Shown: positions 34,470 through 45,367, counted from the stretch's first letter. The stretch is DNA of 64,000 nt from Rhodospirillales bacterium (GCA_018432935.1 JAHDSF010000023.1:62001-126000), one strand, 5' to 3'. Translations and numbers: made by a program. Notes: generated by a model from the sequence alone, not told the origin.

Positions 34470-37400
34470 TGTCGGAAACCTGCATCCGCCGCCCGGTTAT
34501 GACGGGACTGCTGACGGTGGCGCTGGTCATCCTCGGCGTGGCGGCCTATTTCCAGCTTCCGGTGGCGGCCCTGCCGCGGGTCGATTTCCCCACCATCACG
34601 GTCTCGGCAAGCCTGCCCGGCGCCTCGCCCGAGGTGATGGCGACCTCGGTCGCCACACCGCTCGAGCGGGAATTCTCGAACATTCCCGGGGTCGAGGAGA
34701 TGACCTCGGTAAGCGGCCAGGGCTCGACCGACATCACGCTTCTGTTCTCGCTCCAGCGGGACATCGACGCCGCCGCCCAGGATGTGCAGACCGCGCTGAC
34801 GCGGGCGGCCCGCCGATTGCCCTCGGAAATGACGACCTCGCCCAGCTTCCGCAAGGTCAATTCCGCCGATGCGCCGGTGCTGATGCTGGCCCTCAGCGCC
34901 GACGTGACTCCGCTGTCCGAGATCACCGATCGTGCCGAGAACCTGATCGTCCCCCAGATTTCGCGATTGCAGGGGGTGGCCCAGGTCCAGGTCTGGGGCT
35001 CGCAGAAGTTCGCGGTCCGCGTCCAGGTCGACCCCGACGCCCTGGCCGCCAAGGACATCGCCCTTGAACAGGTGAGCGGCGCCATCACGTCGGCGAACTC
35101 GATCTCGCCCCTGGGCGTGCTGGACGGCGCCAAGCAGCAGCTTCTTCTGAAGGCCGAGACGCAGCTCAACAACGCCGACGAGTTTCGCCGCCTGGTCGTG
35201 ACCTGGCGCAACGGATCGCCGGTGCGCCTGGGCGACCTCGGCCGGGTGATCGACGACGTGGAGGAGAACCGGAACGCCTCGTGGTTCGACGGCAAGCGGG
35301 CGATCGTCGTCGCGGTGCAGCGTCAGCCCGACGCCAACACCGTCGAGGTGGTCGACCGGGTCCGCGCCCTGCTGCCGCAGGTGCGCGCCGACCTTCCGGC
35401 GGACGGCCGCGTCGACGTCCTGAATGACCGCTCGACCTCGATCCGCGCCGCGGTGGCCGACGTCGAGCACACGCTGGTGCTGGTGATCTGTCTGGTCGTG
35501 CTGGTCATCTTCCTGTTCGTCCGGCGCGCCTCGGCCACCATCATCCCCAGCCTCGCGGTGCCGATCTCGCTGGTGGCGACGTTCGCCGCGATGTGGGGTC
35601 TCGGCCTTTCCATCGACAACATCTCGTTGCTCGGCCTGACGCTGGCGGTCGGCCTGGTGGTCGACGACGCCATCGTCATGGTCGAGAACATCCAGCGCCA
35701 CATCGAGAACGGGATGCGGCCGTTCGACGCCGCGATCAAGGGCGCGCGGGAGATCAGCTTCACCATCATCTCGATCACCGCCTCGCTGATCGCCGTCTTC
35801 ATCCCGCTGTTCGCGATGGGCGGCATCGTCGGCCGGGTGTTCCAGGAGTTCGCGATCGTCGTCACCCTGGCGATCGTCACCTCGGCCCTGGTTTCCTTGA
35901 CCCTGTCGCCGATGCTGGCCAGCCGCTTCCTGCGCCCCGAGCACCCGGCCGGCGAGAAACCGGCGTTGTGGGAGCGGCTCGCGGAAGGCGGCTACGAGCT
36001 GATGCTGCGGGCCTATTCGGTGACGCTGGGCTGGGTGCTGCGCAACCGCTCGGCCGCCTGGGTCGCGCTGGTCGCGACCATGGTCGCTTCGGGCTACATG
36101 TTCGTGAACGTGCCGAAGGGCTTCTTCCCGGTCGAGGACACCGGGCAACTCTCGATCGTGACCGAGGCCGGGCAGGACATCTCGTTCGCGGCAATGATGG
36201 AAGCGCAGCAGCGGGTCGAGCAGATCATCCGCGACGACCGCAACGTCGAAACCGTGATGTCGCGCGTATCCGCGACCGGCATGTCGAACTCGCTGAACAA
36301 CGGACGGATGTTCGTCAATCTGAAGAGTCGGGACCAGCGGCCGGGCATCGAGGAGGTGATGCAGCAGCTGCGGCGCAAGCTGGGCGGAATTCCGGGGATT
36401 CGCGTATACGTGCGCCCGATCCAGAACCTCAATATCGGCGCCCGCGCCTCGAAAAGCCTGTACCAGTACACGCTGCAGGGCGTCGATCAATCCAGCCTTT
36501 ACGCATGGTCGCGGCGGATGGAGCGGGCGCTCCACGATATTCCGGTGCTGCAGGACGTCACCACCGACCTGCAGATGAACAGCCCGCAGGTGCTGGTCGA
36601 GGTCGATCGCGACCAGGCGGCCAAGCTGGGCGTGGCCGTGGATTCGGTCCGCTCCGCCCTCTATTCGGCGTTCGGCGGCCGCGAGGTGGCGACCATCTAC
36701 AGTTCGGCCAACGACTATCCGGTGATCCTGGAGGCGCTGCCCGAACGCCAGCGCGACATCCGCACGCTGTCATCGATCCGCGTGCGCTCGACCCATGGCG
36801 AGCTGGTACCGCTGGGCACGTTCACCAAGCTCAAGGAGTTCGCCGGTCCGCTCACGGTCAACCACCAGTCGCAGCTCCCCTCGGTAACGATCTCGTTCAA
36901 CCTGGCGCCCGGCCATGCCCTCGGCGAAGCGGTGCAGGCGGTCAAGGCGGCCGAGCGCGAGCTCGGTCTGCCGGGCGGCATTTCGTCCAGCTTCCAGGGC
37001 TCGGCCCGCGTCTTCCAGGAGGCCCTCAGCAATCAGGGCATCCTGTTGCTGGTGGCGGTCGCGGTGGTCTACGTCGTGCTGGGTGTCCTTTACGAAAGCC
37101 TGATCCACCCGCTGACCATCCTTTCGGGGCTGCCGTCGGCCCTGGTCGGCGCTCTGCTCGCGCTCGAGATCTCGGGCCAGGACCTCAATGTGATCGCGAT
37201 CATCGGGCTTCTGATGCTGATCGGCATCGTCAAGAAGAACGCGATCATGATGGTCGACTTCGCGATCACGGCGCAGCGCGCGGAGAACCTGCCGCCGGTC
37301 GAGGCGATCCGCCGCGCCTGCCTGTTGCGGTTCCGCCCGATCATGATGACGACGCTGTGCGCGTTGGTCGGCACCCTGCCGATCGCCATCGGCGCCGGGG

Positions 37401-37582
37401 CGGCAGCCGAGCTGCGCCAGCCGCTCGGCATCGCCGTGGTCGGCGGCCTGGTGATGTCGCAGCTTCTGACCCTCTACATCACGCCGGTGATCTACGTCGG
37501 GCTGGAAAACCTGGGCCGGCGCCTGCGCGCGCCGCGGCGCCGCGCCGTCGCCGAGGATGCCGTCGGCGTCCCGGGCGAGTAG
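34466..37582 (+). CDS. RND multidrug efflux pump inner-membrane subunit (MdtB/MdtC class)
   Basis: 1038 residues, with 12 transmembrane helices and two large periplasmic loops as in HAE-1 and MdtB/MdtC proteins. Proton-relay acidic residues lie in LAVGLVVDDAIVMVEN (two Asp) near residue 397. SVSGQGSTDITLLF near residue 83 and RPIMMTTLCALVGTLPIAIG near residue 955 are standard. Substrates are hydrophobic drugs or metabolites exported by proton exchange. No outer-membrane factor gene follows, so a TolC homologue elsewhere must serve. It is cotranslated with the adaptor. Confidence 0.95.
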   Translation: MMSETCIRRPVMTGLLTVALVILGVAAYFQLPVAALPRVDFPTITVSASLPGASPEVMATSVATPLEREFSNIPGVEEMTSVSGQGSTDITLLFSLQRDIDAAAQDVQTALTRAARRLPSEMTTSPSFRKVNSADAPVLMLALSADVTPLSEITDRAENLIVPQISRLQGVAQVQVWGSQKFAVRVQVDPDALAAKDIALEQVSGAITSANSISPLGVLDGAKQQLLLKAETQLNNADEFRRLVVTWRNGSPVRLGDLGRVIDDVEENRNASWFDGKRAIVVAVQRQPDANTVEVVDRVRALLPQVRADLPADGRVDVLNDRSTSIRAAVADVEHTLVLVICLVVLVIFLFVRRASATIIPSLAVPISLVATFAAMWGLGLSIDNISLLGLTLAVGLVVDDAIVMVENIQRHIENGMRPFDAAIKGAREISFTIISITASLIAVFIPLFAMGGIVGRVFQEFAIVVTLAIVTSALVSLTLSPMLASRFLRPEHPAGEKPALWERLAEGGYELMLRAYSVTLGWVLRNRSAAWVALVATMVASGYMFVNVPKGFFPVEDTGQLSIVTEAGQDISFAAMMEAQQRVEQIIRDDRNVETVMSRVSATGMSNSLNNGRMFVNLKSRDQRPGIEEVMQQLRRKLGGIPGIRVYVRPIQNLNIGARASKSLYQYTLQGVDQSSLYAWSRRMERALHDIPVLQDVTTDLQMNSPQVLVEVDRDQAAKLGVAVDSVRSALYSAFGGREVATIYSSANDYPVILEALPERQRDIRTLSSIRVRSTHGELVPLGTFTKLKEFAGPLTVNHQSQLPSVTISFNLAPGHALGEAVQAVKAAERELGLPGGISSSFQGSARVFQEALSNQGILLLVAVAVVYVVLGVLYESLIHPLTILSGLPSALVGALLALEISGQDLNVIAIIGLLMLIGIVKKNAIMMVDFAITAQRAENLPPVEAIRRACLLRFRPIMMTTLCALVGTLPIAIGAGAAAELRQPLGIAVVGGLVMSQLLTLYITPVIYVGLENLGRRLRAPRRRAVAEDAVGVPGE

Positions 37583-37588
37583 TCGCCC

Positions 37589-38242
37589 TCAGCCGAACTC
37601 GTAGTCGTCGACGACCCAGGGCTCGGCACGGGCGGCTTCGGCGAACGAGCGCATCGCCGGGAGGGCGAGGATGGCATCGCGGTAGGACGCGCTGACCGGA
37701 TCCAGTTCGACCCCGTAGGTGACGAACCGCGTCACCACCGGCGCATACATCGCATCGGCGTTGCCGAACAGGCCGAACAGGTACGGACCGTCGGATCCAT
37801 GCCTGGCGCGGCAGTCGTTCCAGATCTCGCACACCCGGGCGATGTCGCGCTCCAGTCCTTCGCTCCGCGGCCGCCCGGGGAAGAACCGGCGGATGTTCAT
37901 CGGCATCTCGCGGCGCAGGTTGGCGAACCCGGCATGCATCTCGCTGGAGACCGCGCGCGCATGCGCCCGTGCGGCTGCGTCGCCGGGCCACAACCGCGCC
38001 TCGGGAAAGCGTTCGGCAAGATACTCCAGGATCGCCAGCGATTCCCACACGACGACGTTGCCGTCCTTGAGGACCGGCACCAGCCCCGAGGGCGTATGGC
38101 GCTTCAGCTCGGCCCGGGTTTCAGGCCGGCGAAGCGGCACCACCGTCTCCCGGAACTGGGCGCCGGTCATCCTCAGGGCGAGCCAGGCCCGCAGCGACCA
38201 GGACGAATAGTTCTTGTTGGCGATCACAAGTTCGAGCGTCAT
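37589..38242 (-). CDS. Glutathione S-transferase family protein
   Basis: 217 residues. The thioredoxin-like N-terminal domain begins [19 protein letters not shown], followed by [17 protein letters not shown] near residue 52 (cis-Pro and the Glu-Ser glutathione contacts). The C-terminal domain is all-helical, with a late WNDCRARHG segment near residue 147. The catalytic Ser may be within NYSSWS. It is convergent with the RND pump, with 6 nt between stops. The substrate is unknown. Confidence 0.9.
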   Translation of the reverse strand: MTLELVIANKNYSSWSLRAWLALRMTGAQFRETVVPLRRPETRAELKRHTPSGLVPVLKDGNVVVWESLAILEYLAERFPEARLWPGDAAARAHARAVSSEMHAGFANLRREMPMNIRRFFPGRPRSEGLERDIARVCEIWNDCRARHGSDGPYLFGLFGNADAMYAPVVTRFVTYGVELDPVSASYRDAILALPAMRSFAEAARAEPWVVDDYEFG

Positions 38243-38374
38243 GCCGTCCCTCCCGGTTTTCCCCACAGCGTAGGGGAGACGGGGACGGCTGTGAACAGCC
38301 AACACGAGGGAGGGGACGGCACCACCCCGATCGAGCCGCGGAGCCCCCCTTGCGCTTCGCCGGACGAGGCGCCA

Positions 38375-38824
38375 ATGTACGGCGCCATGGAAGACGTGCC
38401 GTTCTGGAAACGCAAGACCCTCGAACAGATGACCCATGCGGAGTGGGAATCCCTGTGCGACGGTTGCGGCAAGTGCTGCCTCGAGAAGCTGCAGGACGAG
38501 GAGACCGGCGAGATCGCCTACACCAACGTCGCCTGCCGCCTGCTCGACACCGAGACCTGCCGCTGCTCGAACTACTCGCGACGCATGAGCTACGTCTTCG
38601 AGTGCGTGAAGCTGACCCCCCGCAATATCACCGAGCTGAGCTGGATTCCCCGCACCTGCGCCTACCGGCTGCTGGCCGAGGGCAAGGACCTCTTCTGGTG
38701 GCATCCGCTGGTGTCCGGCAATCCGGAGACCGTCCACCAGGCGGGAATGTCGGTGCGCGGCCGCTCGGTCCCGGTACAGATCGTCGACGACATCGAAGAC
38801 CATGTCGTCGACTGGGCCGACTGA
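38375..38824 (+). CDS. YcgN-family cysteine cluster protein
   Basis: 149 residues. A dense Cys set occurs in [13 protein letters not shown] near residue 27, followed by [17 protein letters not shown] near residue 50, then FECVKL and RTCAYRLL. The spacing of these Cys is the UPF0260/YcgN (CxxCxxCC) pattern, thought to bind zinc or an iron-sulfur cluster, with unknown biochemical role. The ATG at 38375 has GAGG upstream. An ATG at 38387 lacks one. The 3' end lies next to or overlaps the metallopeptidase gene. Confidence 0.9.
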   Translation: MYGAMEDVPFWKRKTLEQMTHAEWESLCDGCGKCCLEKLQDEETGEIAYTNVACRLLDTETCRCSNYSRRMSYVFECVKLTPRNITELSWIPRTCAYRLLAEGKDLFWWHPLVSGNPETVHQAGMSVRGRSVPVQIVDDIEDHVVDWAD

Positions 38825-39566
38825 GGTGGGCTTCGCAGGCCTTCTGCGATCGGTCATCCCCGGGACGGTGCGTGAAGAACGCTTCGATCTCGCCTGCGGG
38901 GATCGCCAGCTGGTCGTGCGGGTGCGCCGCCATCCCAATGCCCGCCGGCTGACCCTCCGCGTCGAGCCGCGAAGCGGGGACGCCGTCGTCACCATCCCCT
39001 GCCGACTGGCCTTCCGCGAAGGGCTCGACCTCGCCCGCCGCAAGCAGGGCTGGATCCTGGCCCGCCTCGCCCGCCTGCCGCAGCCGATCGCCCTCGCCGA
39101 CGGCGCGGCCTTGCCGGTGGGCGGCGTGCCGCACCCGATCTGTCATCGGCCGGAGGCCCGGCGCGGGGTGTGGATCGAGAACGGCGCCCTCTGCGTCTCG
39201 GGCCGGCGCGAGCACATGGCCCGGCGTCTGACCGACTGGCTGCGTGCCGAGGCGCGGCGCCGGATCTCCGCCCTGGCCGCCGAAAAGGCGGCACTGCTGG
39301 GCCGTCCCCTCGGCCGGGTCACGGTACGCGACACTCGCTCGCGCTGGGGCTCGTGCAGCGTCCGGGGCGACCTGTCGTTCTGTTGGCGGCTGGTGCTGGC
39401 GCCGGACTTCGTGCTCGATTACGTGGTCGCACATGAGGTCGCCCACCTCGCCGAGCACAACCATGGACCGCGTTTCTGGCGCACCGTCGATACCCTGACG
39501 TCTCACGCCGAGGCCGCCCGCGCCTGGCTGAAGCGCCACGGCGACGAACTGCGGCGCTACGGCTGA
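38802..39566 (+). CDS. YgjP-like metallopeptidase (DUF45/SprT-related)
   Basis: 254 residues. The zinc motif [12 protein letters not shown] is near residue 212 and the third ligand region GPRFWRTVD follows. [18 protein letters not shown] near residue 184 is the DUF45 hallmark. It is a soluble zinc protease-like protein of unknown target. The ATG at 38802 overlaps ycgN by 23 nt. A GTG at 38826, 2 nt past the ycgN stop, is the other plausible start. The two genes appear to be an operon. Confidence 0.87.
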   Translation: MSSTGPTEVGFAGLLRSVIPGTVREERFDLACGDRQLVVRVRRHPNARRLTLRVEPRSGDAVVTIPCRLAFREGLDLARRKQGWILARLARLPQPIALADGAALPVGGVPHPICHRPEARRGVWIENGALCVSGRREHMARRLTDWLRAEARRRISALAAEKAALLGRPLGRVTVRDTRSRWGSCSVRGDLSFCWRLVLAPDFVLDYVVAHEVAHLAEHNHGPRFWRTVDTLTSHAEAARAWLKRHGDELRRYG

Positions 39567-39567
39567 C

Positions 39568-40161
39568 CTACGCGGCGAGGGCGCGGACCCTGATCGCCGG
39601 CTCCGCCAGCACGCATGCCATCTCGCAGCGGCCGCAGCCGGTGCAGGACTCGGGGTCGACCCTCGGCAGACGATCCGCGGATCCCAGTCTGAGCGCCTGC
39701 CCGGGCAGCGGGCAGGCTTCGACGCAGACATCGCACCGGAGGCCGGCCCGGTTCAGGCAGGCCTTGCGGTCGACCAGCTCGGCCACCCCCATGCGGACCT
39801 CGGTGACCACGGCGGGGGGTCGGCCGAGCGCGCCCGACGCGCAGGCAGCGACGCACGGCGTGTCCTCGCACAACGCGCACGGCATGCGACGGGGGACGAA
39901 CCCCGGAACGCCGCCCGCCAGCGCCAGCGCCCGCGGCGGGCACGCCTCGACGCAGGCGCCGCATCCGGTGCAGGCGGCCAGCACCTCTTGCCACGCCCGC
40001 GTCCCCGGGGGAGGCAGCCTGACAGGCGCTACAGGAACCGGCACGAGCGGCGCGCCCGGAAGCGGCGGAACCGCGACTCCGGACGCCAGCGACGCGATCG
40101 AGGCCCCGACGGCCGCCGTCGCAGCGCCTACCAGGAAGCCCCGGCGATCGGTTTCCCGCAT
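39568..40161 (-). CDS. Tat-exported polyferredoxin (NapG/MauM-like)
   Basis: 197 residues when started at the ATG at 40161. The N-terminus TDRRGFLVGAATAAVGASIA is a twin-arginine export signal, so the protein works in the periplasm. Four Cys clusters follow: CTGCGACVEACP, CALCEDTPCVAACASG, a split cluster ending CDVCVEACP, and CTGCGRCEMACV, enough for four [4Fe-4S] centres, as in NapG and MauM. It passes electrons from the quinone pool to a periplasmic enzyme. No nap or mau genes are beside it here. An upstream in-frame ATG at 40206 would lengthen it by 15 residues. Confidence 0.85.
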   Translation of the reverse strand: MRETDRRGFLVGAATAAVGASIASLASGVAVPPLPGAPLVPVPVAPVRLPPPGTRAWQEVLAACTGCGACVEACPPRALALAGGVPGFVPRRMPCALCEDTPCVAACASGALGRPPAVVTEVRMGVAELVDRKACLNRAGLRCDVCVEACPLPGQALRLGSADRLPRVDPESCTGCGRCEMACVLAEPAIRVRALAA

Positions 40162-40355
40162 GAAACGATAAGTTCCGTCGTTTGCCACTTGCGTGTTCGC
40201 GCTCATCCGTGGATGGTTGTAGGCAACGCCTTGAGGTGGTGCGTCAGGAGCCGCCTGTACAGAACGCTTCAGGGGTAACAAGAATGGTTGCGCAGGTCGG
40301 ACTTTTTCCAAATAGTATTCTGCCAGGAAGAGGAAATGACGAAGCACACCCGCCG

Positions 40356-40988
40356 ATGCGCATTCTGATCGCCGACGATCACCCGATGTATCTGGAAGCG
40401 CTCACGTTGCAGGTGCGCAAGGCCTTTCCCGCCGCCGAACTCACGACCGCCGGAACAATGGAGGATGCCCGCGCCGCCATCGTCGGCCATGACGACCTGG
40501 CGCTGGTGCTGCTCGACTTCCGCATGCCGGGAATGCGCGGCGTCGAAAGTGTGGCCGCCCTCGCCGAAGCGGCCGGAGCCTGTCCGCTCGTGGTGATGTC
40601 GGGCGTGGCCGAGCCCACCGACGTCGCCGGCTGCATCAACGCCGGCGCGCGCGGCTTCCTGCCCAAGACCCTGGAAGGCTCGGTGTTCGCCAGCGCGCTC
40701 GGCACCATCCTGGCCGGCGGGACCTACCTGCCGGCGGAATACCTGGCGACCGGCACGCCGGGCTCCTCGTCCCGACCGCCGGGGGTCAAGAAGTCCGACT
40801 TCACCCCGCGCGAATACGAGGTGCTGGTGCGGCTGGCGCGGGGGGCCTCGAACAAGGAGATCGCGCGCGAGCTCGGCCTGCAGGAGGTCACCGTCAAGCT
40901 GCACCTGACCCGCATCTTCGCCAAGATGGGGGTTCGCAACCGCTCGCAAGCGGCGGTGATGGCCGTTTCCTGCGCGCTGGTCAACTGA
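40356..40988 (+). CDS. NarL/FixJ-type response regulator
   Basis: 210 residues. The receiver begins MRILIADDHPMYLEAL, with phospho-acceptor Asp in LVLLDFRMPGMRG near residue 53 and Lys in LPKTLEG near residue 103. The LuxR helix-turn-helix is FTPREYEVLVRLARG through ASNKEIARELGLQEVTVKLH near residue 160. I prefer the ATG at 40356 because the receiver fold starts there and the sequence before it (40300-40320) is AT-rich, like a promoter. An in-frame ATG at 40284 has AGGGGT 7 nt upstream and would add 24 residues. It is divergent from the polyferredoxin and convergent with the hybrid kinase. Confidence 0.92.
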   Translation: MRILIADDHPMYLEALTLQVRKAFPAAELTTAGTMEDARAAIVGHDDLALVLLDFRMPGMRGVESVAALAEAAGACPLVVMSGVAEPTDVAGCINAGARGFLPKTLEGSVFASALGTILAGGTYLPAEYLATGTPGSSSRPPGVKKSDFTPREYEVLVRLARGASNKEIARELGLQEVTVKLHLTRIFAKMGVRNRSQAAVMAVSCALVN

Positions 40989-41004
40989 TCGCGCCGCCGC
41001 CCCC

Positions 41005-44000
41005 TCAGCCGTCTTCGGTTCCCAGGCATCGCCGCACCGCGGCTACGATTCCGGGCGGCTCGACCGGCTTCTCGAGCAGGACGGCAATCCCCAGCTCGCG
41101 GACCGACTCCGGCGTGAACCGGTTTCCGGCATGGGCGGTGCACAGGATGCACGGCACCGCGTCGCGTGCCTCCTTGATCCTGCGGATGAGCTCGACGCCG
41201 GTCATCGCCGGCATGGCGTAATCGCTCATCACCACATCCCAGGCGGCTGGGTCCTCGCGGAACACATCGAGCGCCATCTCGGGATCGTTGACGACGCCGA
41301 CCTCCATGCCGGCACGCTCCAGGGTGATGCTGACGACGTCCGCGAAATCGACGTCGTCGTCGACCACCAGGATGCGGCCGGTGCGGGTGCTGATCTCGGC
41401 CGCCACCGCCGCTTCCTGCACCGCCGGGCGGGCATCAGTCGCCGGCATCAGCACCCGGAAGCAGGTTCCCCGCCCTGGCATGCTGCGGACGATCGCCGAG
41501 CCGCCGTGGCTGGTGACGATGCCCTGGACCACGGTCAGGCCGAGACCAGTGCCGCGGTGGGCGGACTTGGTGGTGAAGAACGGCTCGAAGATCTGGTCGA
41601 GGATGTCCTGCGACATCCCCCGGCCGGTGTCGGAGACGTCGATGGCGATGCAGGGGAGCCCCTCAGGGGGCGTCCCCAGGACCGCCTCGGCGGCCCCCTG
41701 CCAGTCCTGCAGCCCCGCCTCCCACCAGCGCTCGCCGTTGCGTTCCCGGGTCAGCTCTCGAACATGGATGCGGATCTCGCCGGGCTCGTCTTCGATGGCG
41801 TCGCGTGCGTTGACGCACAGATTCATGAACACCTGGGTGAGCTGCACAGGGTCGGCGAAAACCACGGCATCCGGAGCATCGATCACGGTCTCCAGCCGGA
41901 TCGTGGTCGGCACCGTCCCCGCCAGCAGTTCGGCCGATTCCTCCAGGATGTCCGCCACCCCGACCGGCTGGCGCTCGGAATCGGAGCGGCGCGAGAAGGC
42001 GAGCAGCCGCTGGATCATGTACTTCGCCCGCTCGCAAGCCTTCTGGATGCGTTGCGCGAACGAGAACGCCGACGACGAGGGATCAAGGTCCTCGACGATG
42101 AAGGTCGAGAACCCCATTATGGCACCCAGCAGGTTGTTGAAGTCGTGGGCGATGCCACCCGCGATCTGGCCTACTGCCTCCATCTTCTGGGCCCGTCGCA
42201 GGGCCTCCTCCATGACCTGCCGGTCAAGCGTGTTGCCGAGGGTTTCGGCGAGCACCTTGAGCAGCGACACGTCGGTTTCCGACCAGGTCCGGTCCTCCTG
42301 CGCCGAGGCCATGCGCAGCACGCCGCTCAGCACACCGCCGCGCATCATCGGCACGTCGATCATCCAGCGGACGTCTGCGAACGGGGCGGCGGATTCGCCG
42401 GCCTCCGGGCTGCGCGGAACCGCGTAGACCTCGCCTGCCGAAAGCGTCCCCAGCCAGTTCTCGGCGTCGGCAGCCGGTATCGCCTCCGCACCGCCGCAGG
42501 GATGTTGCTCGTCCTGCCAGCGGGCGAGCGGGGTGAAGCGGCTGAGCGAAGCGTCTACGGTGAACAGGGTCGCCGCGTCCGAGCGGGTGATCTTGCCGAC
42601 GTCCTTCAGCGCGTTCTCAAGCTCTCCGCGCAGCCTTTCCGGCGGAAGGTTGATGAACCGCGCCGACAGGCGCGCCACCAGCCCCTCGAAGGCAACCCGA
42701 TAGCGCAATGCCTCGGCAGTCTGACGGATGTCGGTGACATCGAGATTGATGCCGCCGACCGCCAGCAGCTCGCCGTCGTTGTCGGCGATCGGAAACTCGA
42801 ACACGGCGACGTCGCGGTGGCCTCCCTGACGGCTTGGCACCCGCATCTCGCGGCGGATCGTCCGCTTGCGTCGGATCACGTCGTCGAGGCCGCCGCGCAT
42901 GCCGAGCGGATGCCGCCCGCTCCCGTACCATTCCTTGAAGCGGTCGTTGACGTAGATCGGCTGGCCGCTGATGTCCCCCACGTACATCGCCGCCGGGGAG
43001 TTGTCCATGAAGGCGCGGAAGCGCGCCTCGCTCGCCCGCAGCGCCCGCTCCGCCTGCTTGCGCTCGGTAATGTCGGTGACGAAGGCGAACGAGCCCTCGA
43101 ACGCGCGTCCGATGCCGCGAACCGCAGTGGCGTCGATCCGCAGTTCAATCCGGGTGCCGTTGGTCGCAAGCGCCGTCACCTCGTAGGTGCAGTTGTCGAT
43201 GAGGCGGCGCAGCTTGAGCTGTTCGCGGATCACGTCGGCGCTCGCCGCTTCGGCGAAGTCGGCAGGGCTGCGGCCGATCAGCGTCTCGCGGGAAACCTGA
43301 AGCATCCGACACAGGGCGGCGTTGACGTCGACTGTCAGCCCGTTCTCGTCGACCAGCCAGAACCCCTGCGACGAGGCGTTGACGAGCGCCCGATAGCGGC
43401 GCTCGCTGCGCCGCAGATCCTCCTCGGCACGGCGCCGCTCGGTGACGTCGGTGAAGACGGCGATCGCCCCCACGATGCCCCCGACGAGGCCGCGGATCGG
43501 CGAGGCGTTGGCGATGATCCAGCGGTCCTCCCCCTCGGCGTTGCGGATGACGAGATCGACGCCGTTGGTGGAGACGCCCTCGCGGATGGCGCGCGTGAGC
43601 GGCAGATCCTCATCGCTCCACGGCCTTCCATCGGGCCGGTGGAACTGCCAGGACTGGCGGTAGCGCTCGATCGGAATGTCGATCAGCGGTTCGCTCACCC
43701 TGCCCCGCATCCCGACCGCGGCGGCATTGGCAAGGCGGATCATGCCGTCGGGAGCGTCGGCGATGATGATGCCGGCGGGCGACTGCTCGATGGCGGCCAG
43801 CATTGTCGCCTGCGCGCGCCCGAGCTCCCATTCGAGATTGCTCCGCCGTTCCATTTCGTAACGGAAATCGCTGATGTAGCGGCCGGCATAAAGGCCGGTC
43901 GCCAGGGGAAGCAGCAGCTCGAGCCACATCTCGAGCGCCTCGGTCGAGCCCGCCCACGGCAGCTCGGCGTCCCCGTAGCCGGTCACCGCGGCGATCACGA

Positions 44001-44751
44001 TGGCGGCGAGCAGCCATGCCCCGCTCAGGGCAGCCATGACGAACCCGAAGTGGAGCGCGGCGCCAAGGAAGATGACGGCGCCTGAAAACGGCACGAACCG
44101 ATCTGGCACCAGCAGGGGAACCGCGGCCAGCAGCAACGGCACGACGACCGCCGCATACTTTTCCGCAGGCGTCGGCTCTCCCGGACCGAGGATCCTCTCG
44201 CGCTTCCTGCGCAGTCCGCCGACAGCCCAGCCGCGCTCCACCATCGCGGGGGTCGCCAGGACCAGCGCCGGAAAGGCGACCATGAAGCAGCCGATCAGGA
44301 AGACGGTGACAATGAACGCCTCGGGCAGCGCTTCGCTCGGACCACCGAGGCCCACCAGATAACGCCCCAGCATCAGCAATGCCGCGGGCGCCGCCATACC
44401 GAGACCGGCGAAGCGAAGCACGTCACGCGCACTGGTAAGCTGCCGGTCGCCGTTTGCGAAGCGTGCGAACAGGTACCACGACGCGGCGACGGCAACGGTT
44501 TCGGGGAGCGCGCAGAGGAACGTCTCGGGGGCAAGGCCGTGGCTCCGCATCGCCTGCAAGGTTCCGCCAAGAAAGAGGGGCGGCAGCACCCTCTCCGGCC
44601 CCCACCACAGCGCCAGAACGATCGCCAGCGGCGCCGACATGAACCACGACAGCTGATGGGGGGTCCCCAGCGCAACCGCAAGCCAGCCGCCGCCGAGCAG
44701 CAGCGGAAACGCGGCGATCCAGGTCCACGTCGGGAGAGCGCGATCTTGCAT
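41005..44751 (-). CDS. Hybrid sensor histidine kinase (MASE1-like, three PAS, GAF, HisKA, HATPase, receiver)
   Basis: 1248 residues. About eight N-terminal transmembrane helices (residues 10-290) resemble a MASE1 sensor. Three PAS domains follow (about residues 315-440, 450-570, 575-695), then a GAF-like domain (705-850). The phospho-accepting His is in [16 protein letters not shown] near residue 867. The ATPase N box [13 protein letters not shown] and G box [13 protein letters not shown] come next, and a C-terminal receiver (about 1125-1245) has Asp in [13 protein letters not shown]. This is a membrane or redox sensor of the PAS-GAF type. Its partner is not proven. The NarL regulator 17 nt away is convergent, and the degenerate receiver lies just upstream. 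Confidence 0.93.
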   Translation of the reverse strand: MQDRALPTWTWIAAFPLLLGGGWLAVALGTPHQLSWFMSAPLAIVLALWWGPERVLPPLFLGGTLQAMRSHGLAPETFLCALPETVAVAASWYLFARFANGDRQLTSARDVLRFAGLGMAAPAALLMLGRYLVGLGGPSEALPEAFIVTVFLIGCFMVAFPALVLATPAMVERGWAVGGLRRKRERILGPGEPTPAEKYAAVVVPLLLAAVPLLVPDRFVPFSGAVIFLGAALHFGFVMAALSGAWLLAAIVIAAVTGYGDAELPWAGSTEALEMWLELLLPLATGLYAGRYISDFRYEMERRSNLEWELGRAQATMLAAIEQSPAGIIIADAPDGMIRLANAAAVGMRGRVSEPLIDIPIERYRQSWQFHRPDGRPWSDEDLPLTRAIREGVSTNGVDLVIRNAEGEDRWIIANASPIRGLVGGIVGAIAVFTDVTERRRAEEDLRRSERRYRALVNASSQGFWLVDENGLTVDVNAALCRMLQVSRETLIGRSPADFAEAASADVIREQLKLRRLIDNCTYEVTALATNGTRIELRIDATAVRGIGRAFEGSFAFVTDITERKQAERALRASEARFRAFMDNSPAAMYVGDISGQPIYVNDRFKEWYGSGRHPLGMRGGLDDVIRRKRTIRREMRVPSRQGGHRDVAVFEFPIADNDGELLAVGGINLDVTDIRQTAEALRYRVAFEGLVARLSARFINLPPERLRGELENALKDVGKITRSDAATLFTVDASLSRFTPLARWQDEQHPCGGAEAIPAADAENWLGTLSAGEVYAVPRSPEAGESAAPFADVRWMIDVPMMRGGVLSGVLRMASAQEDRTWSETDVSLLKVLAETLGNTLDRQVMEEALRRAQKMEAVGQIAGGIAHDFNNLLGAIMGFSTFIVEDLDPSSSAFSFAQRIQKACERAKYMIQRLLAFSRRSDSERQPVGVADILEESAELLAGTVPTTIRLETVIDAPDAVVFADPVQLTQVFMNLCVNARDAIEDEPGEIRIHVRELTRERNGERWWEAGLQDWQGAAEAVLGTPPEGLPCIAIDVSDTGRGMSQDILDQIFEPFFTTKSAHRGTGLGLTVVQGIVTSHGGSAIVRSMPGRGTCFRVLMPATDARPAVQEAAVAAEISTRTGRILVVDDDVDFADVVSITLERAGMEVGVVNDPEMALDVFREDPAAWDVVMSDYAMPAMTGVELIRRIKEARDAVPCILCTAHAGNRFTPESVRELGIAVLLEKPVEPPGIVAAVRRCLGTEDG

Positions 44752-44820
44752 GGGCAGCCACTCCTCCGGCCGGCGATCGGCAGAACCGCGCCATACTCTA
44801 GTAGGAATCGTACCCGGTCG

Positions 44821-45264
44821 TCACGCGTCTGCCGGGGGTTGGCCGCTCGGGCCGCGGCGGCCGCGCGCCGACAACGCCCGCGCAATCGAGGCCATCAGGG
44901 CCGCGGGCTTGACCGATTTGGAAAGGGCGCAGCTGGCGCCGACCCGTTCGGCCAGGCGCGTGTTCAAACCGCGGATGCCGACCACCTCGTCGGCAAGGGT
45001 GATCACCGGAAGCTCGGGATGGGCATCCTTGAGCGCCCGCACGGCGGCGAAGCTCACGGACGGCGCCGGGATCACGGAGGCCAGCACGAGGTCGATGTTC
45101 CAGCGGCTCACCGCCGCCACGACGTCCTGTCCACTCGCCAGCTGGAATGCGGCATGGCCCTGGCGGGAGACTGCCGTCGACAGGAATTCGCGATAGAAGT
45201 CGTTTTCGTCGATGATCAGGATGTTGGCCAAGGCTGCCCGTCCCAAAACCCGCACAGGAGCCAT
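44821..45264 (-). CDS. Receiver-domain protein lacking the phospho-acceptor Asp
   Basis: 147 residues, a single receiver fold (ANILIIDENDFYREFL at the N-terminus, TLADE at beta-4, SKSVKP with the conserved Lys at beta-5). The beta-3 end reads DLVLASVIPAP where receivers have D-L-V-L-x-D, so Ser replaces the phosphorylated Asp. It is probably a phosphorylation-independent pseudo-receiver that acts by protein contacts. It sits between two histidine kinase genes on the same strand. The ATG at 45264 adds about 12 residues before the fold. A TTG at residue 12 is an alternative start. Confidence 0.78.
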   Translation of the reverse strand: MAPVRVLGRAALANILIIDENDFYREFLSTAVSRQGHAAFQLASGQDVVAAVSRWNIDLVLASVIPAPSVSFAAVRALKDAHPELPVITLADEVVGIRGLNTRLAERVGASCALSKSVKPAALMASIARALSARGRRGPSGQPPADA

Positions 45265-45367
45265 AGTTTAGGACCGTTGCGGAGAGGCGGCGGCACGGCA
45301 GACGTATTGGGGGTATCAGCCAGAAGTATGTATCGGTCCGATGCCGTCGCCGGGCCGCGCTCGGGCG

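Noticed and set aside
34418..36535. 705-codon minus-strand frame opposite the RND pump
   Set aside because: Antisense shadow; the plus-strand protein is a complete RND family member.
41131..44085. 984-codon plus-strand frame opposite the hybrid kinase
   Set aside because: Antisense shadow of a gene with full kinase motifs; composition is dominated by reversed kinase codons.
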